From contig JAGGZG010000173.1 in the NCBI GenBank assembly GCA_021162125.1, positions 1-5,052 on the forward strand: a stretch of DNA of 5,052 nt, written 5' to 3'. This document shows positions 1-3,792 of the stretch, piece after piece. Source of the DNA: Anaerolineae bacterium (GTDB taxonomy: Bacteria > Chloroflexota > Anaerolineae > JACIWR01). The position numbers and the translations under genes are program-made. Position 1 is the first letter of the stretch. Each line of letters opens with the position of its first letter. Under the pieces are notes generated by a model. It did not search any database, was not told the origin of the DNA, and saw only the letters and a program-made list of their open reading frames with translations.

Positions 1-114
1 GGCCAAGACACAGCGGCAACTCGCCCCAAAAGTGGGATGCACCCGTGGTGGGAAAGGCTTCCGAAGTCTGTGCAAGCGCGTGAAAAACGGTTACGAGGAA
101 GGGAGGTGAATGTG

Positions 115-363
115 ATGCCAGGATTAGATGGAACTGGACCAGCCGGCCTGGGGCCGATGACAGGTGGCGCACGGGGATGGTGCAATCCTTACAGCCCGTT
201 GCGCACCGGCGCCAGGGTTGCACCTTACGGCCCGTACGGCGCTCCCTATGCATACCGGCCTTACACAGGCTATCGGCCTGTTTATGGCTTTGGACGCCCC
301 CGATGGGGTCTAGGCCGAGGTTGGGGTGGGCGAGGTCGCGGCCGTGGTAGAGGCCGCTGGTAG
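115..363 (+). CDS. DUF5320 family protein, short form without coiled coil
   Basis: An 82-residue protein. Its N-terminus MPGLDGTGPAGLGPMTG, with a single cysteine at residue 23, is the signature of the DUF5320 family, whose function is unknown. After it come a Tyr/Pro/Gly-rich stretch (about residues 35-60) and a Gly/Arg/Trp-rich end closing in GRGRGRGRW, so the chain is probably largely disordered. I start it at ATG 115 rather than at the upstream in-frame ATG 37 because a strong SD (GGGAGGTG, 101-108) sits at the right distance and because the family motif begins there. It resembles the next gene in its N-terminus, Cys23 and even its leader (GGAGGTGAATG), so the pair looks like a tandem duplication. 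Unlike gene 2 it lacks the C-terminal coiled coil. Family assignment is from motif recognition; a role near Fe-S or metal cofactor proteins is inferred from the neighbours. Confidence 0.85.
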   Translation: MPGLDGTGPAGLGPMTGGARGWCNPYSPLRTGARVAPYGPYGAPYAYRPYTGYRPVYGFGRPRWGLGRGWGGRGRGRGRGRW

Positions 364-412
364 TAAAGCTAGATTGGCTATAAGTAAACATTCGCGAGAG
401 GAGGTGAATGAG

Positions 413-775
413 ATGCCAGCAGGAGATGGAACAGGACCGATGGGCATGGGTCCGATGACCGGGCGAGCAGCCGGGTACTGCGCCGGCTACGACGTGCCAG
501 GCTACGCGAATCCCGTCCCCGGACGCGGCTATGGCCTGGGTTGGGGCCGTGGTTGGGGTGGTGGCTGGGGTCGCGGCTGGCGCTGGCGCAACTGGTACTA
601 CGCCACGGGGCTGCCCGGCTGGGCGCGCTTCGGGTATGCACCGGCCTATGGCCCCTATGCCCCGCAGCCGACCAGGGAGCAAGAGGCCGAGGTGCTCAAG
701 CAACAGGCTGAGTGGCTGAAGGGGCAGCTCGATGCCATCAGCAAGCGCATCGCCGAGCTCGAGCAGGAGGAATAG
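413..775 (+). CDS. DUF5320 family protein with C-terminal coiled coil
   Basis: A 120-residue protein. It opens with the DUF5320 signature MPAGDGTGPMGMGPMTG, and its only cysteine (C23) is at the same position as in the preceding gene. Residues 38-62 are Gly/Trp/Arg-rich (GRGWGGGWGRGW), followed by an aromatic Tyr/Pro region to about residue 86. Residues 88-120 form a predicted coiled coil with a clean 4-3 hydrophobic spacing: L95, A99, L102, L106, I109, I113, L116. The start at ATG 413 is set by the SD AGGAGGTG (399-406) and by the family motif; the frame is open further upstream but has no comparable SD there. It lies 49 nt after gene 1, so the two are probably co-transcribed. The function is unknown. 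The same coiled coil ends both NifX-like proteins downstream, which suggests direct partnership (inference). Confidence 0.88.
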   Translation: MPAGDGTGPMGMGPMTGRAAGYCAGYDVPGYANPVPGRGYGLGWGRGWGGGWGRGWRWRNWYYATGLPGWARFGYAPAYGPYAPQPTREQEAEVLKQQAEWLKGQLDAISKRIAELEQEE

Positions 776-798
776 CAGAGCACAGGCGGGGATAACGT

Positions 799-840
799 CG
801 GGGCGGGTGAACAGAATCCGGAAGATCGCCACCCGCCCCG
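799..840 (+). repeat. Perfect 11-bp inverted repeat (hairpin) after the DUF5320 genes
   Basis: CGGGGCGGGTG (799-809) is the exact reverse complement of CACCCGCCCCG (830-840), with a 20-nt loop. It lies 23 nt past the DUF5320-2 stop. The stem is very GC-rich, but no T-run follows, so it is not a canonical intrinsic terminator. It could slow or partly terminate transcription, or protect the 3' end of the message. Confidence 0.7.
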
Positions 841-848
841 AGCCCCCA

Positions 849-877
849 ACCTGCCGGCCGCTGAATGACCGGCAGGT
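849..877 (+). repeat. Perfect 9-bp inverted repeat upstream of the NifX-like gene
   Basis: ACCTGCCGG (849-857) pairs exactly with CCGGCAGGT (869-877) around an 11-nt loop. It follows the previous hairpin by 8 nt. There is no T-tract, so a terminator is uncertain. Its right arm overlaps the candidate -35 element of the next feature, so it could equally be an operator for a dimeric regulator. Confidence 0.6.
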
Positions 878-893
878 ATTCTGGGCATATATT
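865..893 (+). promoter_or_regulatory. Candidate sigma-70-type promoter for the NifX-like genes
   Basis: ATGACC (865-870, 4 of 6 to TTGACA) and TATATT (888-893, 5 of 6 to TATAAT) are separated by 17 nt, in a locally AT-rich patch between the hairpins and the SD at 912-918. A transcript from here would have a short leader of roughly 25 nt. TATACT at 899-904 is another -10 candidate but would put the start almost on the SD. This is consensus matching by eye only. Confidence 0.35.
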
Positions 894-925
894 CACATTA
901 TACTGTTAATCAGGAGGATTCGCAA

Positions 926-1537
926 ATGAAAGTCGTCGTTACGTCCAATGGTGCTGACCTGAGCGCACCAGCCAGTCCGGTCTTCGGGCGGTGCCCTACT
1001 TACATCTTCGTTGATACGGAGACAATGCAGTTCGAGGCAGTGCCCAACCCAGCTATCTCCGCCGGGGGCGGGGCTGGCATCCAGGCCGCGCAGTTCGTCG
1101 TCGAGCGAGGTGCGCAGGCCGTGCTGACCGGCAACGTGGGTCCCAACGCCTTCAACGTCTTCCAGGCGGCAGGAGTACCCATCTATCTCTTAGGAGGGGG
1201 CACGGTGCGCGAGGCGGTTGAGGCGTACAAGAGCGGACAGCTACGATCTGTGGGCGGGGCCAATGTCCAGGCTCACGCCGGGATGGGTATGGGCCGCGGC
1301 ATGGGTATGGGAGGCGGTCGAGGTATGGGTCGAGGTATGGGGCGAGGTATGGGGCGTGGCGGATGGAGCGGCATACCCCAGACGCCGCCAGCTCCCCCAA
1401 CAACTCCGCCACCAGCCTCCGCGCCTACTCGCGCACGCGAAGATGAGGTGGCAGCCTTGCGCCAGGCGGCGGCCGATCTACGCCGCCAGTTGGCCGAGGT
1501 CATGGAACGAATCGAGAAACTGGAAAAGGAGAGCTAA
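926..1537 (+). CDS. NifX/NifB-like (iron-molybdenum cofactor family) protein with GMGR-repeat linker and coiled-coil tail
   Basis: A 203-residue protein. Residues 1-107 form a dinitrogenase iron-molybdenum cofactor domain (NifX/NifB C-terminal/MTH1175-like fold): the MKVVVTSNG strand, the SPVFGRCPTYIFVD motif with C23, and an alternating strand-helix pattern through VLTGNVGPNAF to GGTVREAVEAY. Members of this fold bind or carry iron-sulfur or iron-molybdenum precursor clusters, or act as their regulators. Residues 119-146 are a Gly/Met/Arg repeat (GMGR units), 151-167 are proline-rich, and 172-202 are a heptad coiled coil (L178, A182, L185, L189, V192, I196, L199) matching those of its neighbours. 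A standalone domain of this type is usually about 100-120 residues, so the long tail is an addition. The start is fixed by the SD AGGAGGA (912-918). The next NifX-like gene begins 3 nt after its stop. No nitrogenase genes are visible, so a true nif role is not supported. Confidence 0.9.
   Translation: MKVVVTSNGADLSAPASPVFGRCPTYIFVDTETMQFEAVPNPAISAGGGAGIQAAQFVVERGAQAVLTGNVGPNAFNVFQAAGVPIYLLGGGTVREAVEAYKSGQLRSVGGANVQAHAGMGMGRGMGMGGGRGMGRGMGRGMGRGGWSGIPQTPPAPPTTPPPASAPTRAREDEVAALRQAAADLRRQLAEVMERIEKLEKES
1322..1357 (+). repeat. 12-nt tandem repeat encoding Gly-Met-Gly-Arg
   Basis: There are three consecutive 12-nt units (GGTATGGGTCGA, GGTATGGGGCGA, GGTATGGGGCGT), with more degenerate copies from about 1282. 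They encode the GMGR repeats of the NifX-like protein linker. As a perfect multiple of 3 it can change copy number without a frameshift, so linker length may vary between strains. Confidence 0.85.
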
Positions 1538-1540
1538 CCT

Positions 1541-2029
1541 ATGCGTATCGCAGTTTCAGCAGACGACAAAAACGGCCTGGATAGCGTGGTCAGCCCTCAC
1601 TTCGGGCGTTGCCCGTACTATATTCTAGTGGACGTGGAAGGCCGCGAGGTCAAAGACGTCCGCGCCGTGGATAATCCCTACTACGGCAACCACGCGCCGG
1701 GACAGGTGCCCGGCTTCATTAACGACCAAGGCGTGAACGTGATGCTCACCGGCGGAATGGGTGGCCGGGCCATCGCTTTCTTCGAGCAGTATGGCATTGA
1801 GGCCGTGACCGGTGCCGCCGGCACGGTGCGCCGTGCCCTGGAACAGTACCTGGGAGGCGAACTTCGTGGCGCTGCACCCTGTCGCGAGAGCATCGAGCAC
1901 GGCCACGGCGAAGCCCTTGCTGAGGGCGAGTACGAAGAGGACGAAGTAGGCCGCCTGCGCGAGGAAGCGGAGATGTTGCGCCGGCAATTGGACGAGATAA
2001 CGGAACGACTGGATAAACTGGCGAAGTAA
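1541..2029 (+). CDS. NifX/NifB-like (iron-molybdenum cofactor family) protein with coiled-coil tail
   Basis: A 162-residue protein. Residues 1-110 form the iron-molybdenum cofactor domain: MRIAVSADD, SPHFGRCPYYILVD with C24, DNPYYGNHAPGQVPGFI, and VMLTGGMGGRAIAFF. The NHAPG and TGGMG elements are closer to the typical MTH1175-like family than those of the upstream paralogue. Residues 111-133 link the domains and hold C114, H120 and H122 (HGHGE), which could bind metal (inference). Residues 134-162 are a coiled coil (L139, A143, L146, L150, I153, L157, L160) that aligns without gaps to the tails of the other NifX-like protein and DUF5320-2. The SD AGGAGA (1527-1532) overlaps the end of the preceding gene, whose stop is only 3 nt from this start, so the two are translationally linked. 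The exact cargo cannot be read from sequence; an Fe-S or heterometal cluster is the family expectation. Confidence 0.92.
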   Translation: MRIAVSADDKNGLDSVVSPHFGRCPYYILVDVEGREVKDVRAVDNPYYGNHAPGQVPGFINDQGVNVMLTGGMGGRAIAFFEQYGIEAVTGAAGTVRRALEQYLGGELRGAAPCRESIEHGHGEALAEGEYEEDEVGRLREEAEMLRRQLDEITERLDKLAK

Positions 2030-2033
2030 GTAT

Positions 2034-2132
2034 TACCCTCCCGCAGGTTAGAAGTCACCTGACAGGTCACGGCGTCACATCCGACCCGGTTTCCCCCTAA
2101 ATGGGGAGTGTTCGCTAACCTGCGGGAGAGTA
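2034..2132. repeat. Long inverted repeat filling the gap before the ferredoxin gene
   Basis: CTCCCGCAGGTTAG (2038-2051) is the exact reverse complement of CTAACCTGCGGGAG (2115-2128). After one mismatch, TAC (2034-2036) also pairs with GTA (2130-2132). The 63-nt interior contains two smaller hairpins: ACCT/AGGT (2057-2060/2064-2067) and TCCCC/GGGGA (2092-2096/2103-2107). The element spans almost the whole 128-nt gap and ends before the SD (2146-2151). It looks like a small non-autonomous palindromic element (MITE- or REP-like), or else a structured leader of the ferredoxin gene. There is no T-tract for a simple terminator. Confidence 0.75.
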
Positions 2133-2157
2133 GGTGTTAGGAGAGAAGGTGATTTGA

Positions 2158-2652
2158 ATGGTGTATGTGGACGGCGAACGTTGCCAGGGCTGCGGCGTCT
2201 GCGTGGACGCCTGCCCCACCGGGGCAATTCGCCTGGTGGACGGCGTGGCGACCATCGAGCAAAGCCTGTGCAGCGAGTGCCAGGCGTGCGTGGACGCCTG
2301 CCCGCAGGGGGCGATCCTCTCGGTGAGCGAGCCGGCTGTTGAGGGCGAGCGTGTGCCCCAACGGGTGCCTGTCACCCAGCCGGCCAGCCCTGTCAGGCCA
2401 ACGCTGCCCGCGACCGGGCAACGCCCTGCGCGGGTGCCCTGGCTGGGAACGGCGCTGGCTTTCGTGGGGACTGAGGTAGTGCCCCGCGTGGTCGCCTCAT
2501 TGCTGGATGCGTGGGATCGGCGGGCCAGCCGTCCGTCGCTCTCTACCCGTACCAGCAGCCAAAACGTCGTCCGCCCGGCGGGGACGTCTGCCCCCACCCC
2601 GGTGGGCCGTGGCGGAGGGCGACGTCGCCGCCGGCGGCGTGGTGGACGATGA
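2158..2652 (+). CDS. 2x[4Fe-4S] ferredoxin with proline/arginine-rich C-terminal extension
   Basis: A 164-residue protein. Residues 1-55 are a bacterial-type double-cluster ferredoxin: C9-x2-C12-x2-C15-x3-C19-P and C38-x2-C41-x2-C44-x3-C48-P, each followed by G-A-I. Such domains carry low-potential electrons in the cytoplasm. The remaining two thirds is unusual: a Pro/Arg/Val linker (about 57-92), a hydrophobic or amphipathic segment (about 93-118, PWLGTALAFVGTEVVPRVV) that might touch the membrane or a partner, a Ser/Thr/Pro stretch, and a strongly basic end GRGGGRRRRRRRGGR. The basic end could bind nucleic acid or an acidic partner (inference). The start is set by the SD AAGGTG (2146-2151). 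Its TGA overlaps the start of the Nudix gene. The ferredoxin assignment is firm; the partner enzyme is unknown, though the NifX-like proteins and the ATPase nearby are candidates. Confidence 0.9.
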   Translation: MVYVDGERCQGCGVCVDACPTGAIRLVDGVATIEQSLCSECQACVDACPQGAILSVSEPAVEGERVPQRVPVTQPASPVRPTLPATGQRPARVPWLGTALAFVGTEVVPRVVASLLDAWDRRASRPSLSTRTSSQNVVRPAGTSAPTPVGRGGGRRRRRRRGGR

Positions 2653-3131
2653 GCGGGATGTCGGACTACTTCATCCGCCTGCGGGGCTGTGTAGGCCACG
2701 ATCCGCTGTTGCATCCTGCCGCTGCGGCCTGCATCCGCGATGAACAAGGTCGCATCCTGCTCGTGCGGCGCAGCGACGGCGTCAATCTGTGGAGTTTCCC
2801 TGGTGGGGCGATGGAGCTGGGCGAGCGCGCTGACGAGGCGGTAATCCGCGAAGTGCGCGAGGAGACGGGGTTGGAGGTGGAGCCGGTGGCACTCATCGGC
2901 GTCTACTCCAGCCCCGATTTCGCCATCACGTATCCCAATGGCGACCAGGTGCAGCCGGTAATTCTCTTTTTCGAGTGCCAGGTAGTGGGTGGCACGCTCC
3001 AGCCGGACATGGAGGAAGTTCTGGAGGGGCGCTACTTTGGCTCGGACGATGAGTTGCCGCCGATGTACCCCTGCTGCGTCGCCAAGGCTCGCGATGCGTT
3101 CACTTTTAGCGGACAGGCTTTCTTTCGCTAA
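2649..3131 (+). CDS. Nudix hydrolase
   Basis: A 160-residue protein. The complete Nudix box GX5EX7REUXEEXGU occupies residues 53-75: G53, E59, then R67-E-V-R-E-E-T-G-L75. The catalytic, metal-binding glutamates E68, E71 and E72 are present. The N-terminus (YFIRLRGCVGHDPLLHPAAA) and the YPNGDQVQPVILFF strand match a common bacterial Nudix subgroup that hydrolyses nucleoside diphosphate-linked compounds; the substrate cannot be told from sequence. I choose ATG 2649, which overlaps the ferredoxin stop as ATGA and implies translational coupling, since no good SD is visible. ATG 2658 (MSDYF) is an alternative start. The open frame extends upstream to 2511, but that part lies inside the ferredoxin gene and reads as low-complexity shadow. 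A 211-nt gap follows. It is not an obvious member of a metal-cofactor pathway. Confidence 0.92.
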   Translation: MSGMSDYFIRLRGCVGHDPLLHPAAAACIRDEQGRILLVRRSDGVNLWSFPGGAMELGERADEAVIREVREETGLEVEPVALIGVYSSPDFAITYPNGDQVQPVILFFECQVVGGTLQPDMEEVLEGRYFGSDDELPPMYPCCVAKARDAFTFSGQAFFR

Positions 3132-3246
3132 CATGAGCCCCGGCCTGGACTCAGCAGCTCAAGGGCGCTGAAGCACCCTCCCGGCCCGGCGGCAGCAGTT
3201 GGGGCGTGCTTTTAGCGGGCTATTGACCGGTCCAGGCGGCGATTCA

Positions 3247-3263
3247 GGGCGCTTCCAGCGCCC
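3247..3263 (+). repeat. Short GC-rich hairpin after the Nudix gene
   Basis: GGGCGCT (3247-3253) pairs exactly with AGCGCCC (3257-3263) around a 3-nt loop. It is a very stable stem in the 211-nt gap between the Nudix gene and the selenoprotein gene, but no T-run follows, so terminator function is only possible. Confidence 0.55.
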
Positions 3264-3275
3264 CTCCGCTGCTTA

Positions 3276-3298
3276 GCCTGGAGCCTTGAGCTCCAGGC
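3276..3298 (+). repeat. 9-bp hairpin upstream of the selenoprotein gene
   Basis: GCCTGGAGC (3276-3284) pairs exactly with GCTCCAGGC (3290-3298), with a 5-nt loop. It lies about 45 nt before the selenoprotein start and just after the previous hairpin. No T-tract follows. It could be a weak terminator for the Nudix transcript or part of the leader of the next gene. Confidence 0.55.
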
Positions 3299-3342
3299 GA
3301 GGCCTGCAATTGTCTGATTCTGCGCTTGCTTTGATCGGAGGG

Positions 3343-3792
3343 ATGGGATTGCCTGTTAAGACACACGACGACATTGCCCGCCAAGCCGGTGATTTACTCC
3401 GCCGGGGCTATCATTGAGCCGAGGCGATGATGCTCGCCGTGGGCGGGCACGTCCTGGACGGCCCCGATCCTCGAAGCGTGATGATGGCCACCGGCTTCGC
3501 CGGGGGCGTGGGGGATACCCAACAGGAAATGTGTGGCGCATTGAGCGGCGGGGTGATGGTCATCGGCGCACTGTATGGCCGTAGTAGCCTGGAAGAAGAC
3601 GACTGGCCGGCCCTCCGGTTAGCCACGCACTACCGGGAGCGCTTCGCCAGGGAACTGGGTGAGACGCGGTGTGGTCCGCTGTATAAACGGACATATACTC
3701 CGGATGGACTGGGGTCCTGTGCCCTCGTCGTCGAGCGGGCCGCACGAATCCTCTTAGAGTTACTAGATGAGCAGGGAAAGGACACACTATGA
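3343..3792 (+). CDS. C_GCAxxG_C_C family selenoprotein (in-frame UGA read as Sec25)
   Basis: Read through one in-frame TGA (3415-3417), this is a 149-residue protein of the C_GCAxxG_C_C redox family. The family's four conserved cysteine positions are all occupied: residue 25 (UGA, in GYH-U-AEAM where relatives have GYNCAEAV), C64 in MCGALSGG, C110 (TRCGPLY) and C126 (GSCALV). Sequence before the UGA (DDIARQAGDLLRRGYH) is the normal family N-terminus and stays in frame, so the UGA replaces exactly the first conserved Cys. Selenocysteine forms of this family are recognised. GGAGGG (3337-3342) abuts ATG 3343, which is too close for an ideal SD; TTG 3349 is at better spacing and may be the true start. 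The stop overlaps the ATPase start (ATGA). The family's exact function is unknown; a thiol/selenol redox or metal-binding role is inferred. A pseudogene is the alternative, but unlikely. Confidence 0.87.
3415..3417 (+). other. Predicted selenocysteine codon (UGA)
   Basis: This TGA lies in frame with ATG 3343 and with the open frame after it. It falls on the first conserved Cys of the family. UGA is not generally reassigned here: TGA ends the ferredoxin gene (2650-2652) and this same gene (3790-3792), and tryptophans are encoded by TGG. Confidence 0.85.
3418..3464 (+). promoter_or_regulatory. Candidate bacterial SECIS region downstream of the UGA
   Basis: Two hairpins follow the UGA. The first pairs GGCGA (3423-3427) with TCGCC (3434-3438) around loop TGATGC, and can be lengthened by GCC (3418-3420) with GGC (3442-3444). 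Its loop has G at the second position, as expected for SelB recognition, but starts only 10 nt after the UGA. The second pairs GGGC-A-CGTC (3445-3453) with GACGGCCC (3457-3464) around a CTG loop 36 nt after the UGA, a usual distance but without a G in the first two loop positions. Either could be the element; the pairing was found by eye. Confidence 0.45.

Noticed and set aside
37..114. N-terminal extension of the first DUF5320 protein from ATG 37
   Set aside because: There is no good SD before 37, while a strong SD precedes ATG 115, where the family signature starts. The extra 26 residues are not typical of the family.
1218..1628. Plus-strand 136-codon open frame across the NifX-like pair
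   Set aside because: It is out of frame with both NifX-like genes, has no SD, and reads as Trp/Arg/Val low complexity derived from the GMGR repeat.
926..2029. Nitrogenase cofactor genes proper (nifX, nifB, nifY)
   Set aside because: Only the small cofactor-binding fold is present. There is no radical SAM NifB domain and no nif structural gene in the window, so nif symbols are not justified.
2115..3134. Long minus-strand open frame of 339 codons
   Set aside because: It is antisense to the ferredoxin and Nudix genes, both with complete diagnostic motifs. Its product is low-complexity (Arg/Pro/His-rich) with no recognisable domain, as expected for a shadow in GC-rich DNA.
3223..3251. TTGACC (3223-3228) as a -35 box for the selenoprotein gene
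   Set aside because: It is 5 of 6 to consensus, but the sequence at the correct spacing downstream (around 3246-3251) is GC-rich with no -10 resemblance.
3427..3792. A 121-residue protein starting at ATG 3427
   Set aside because: This start lies after the UGA and would remove the first conserved redox residue. The upstream frame encodes the normal family N-terminus, so the gene most likely begins at 3343 (or TTG 3349).
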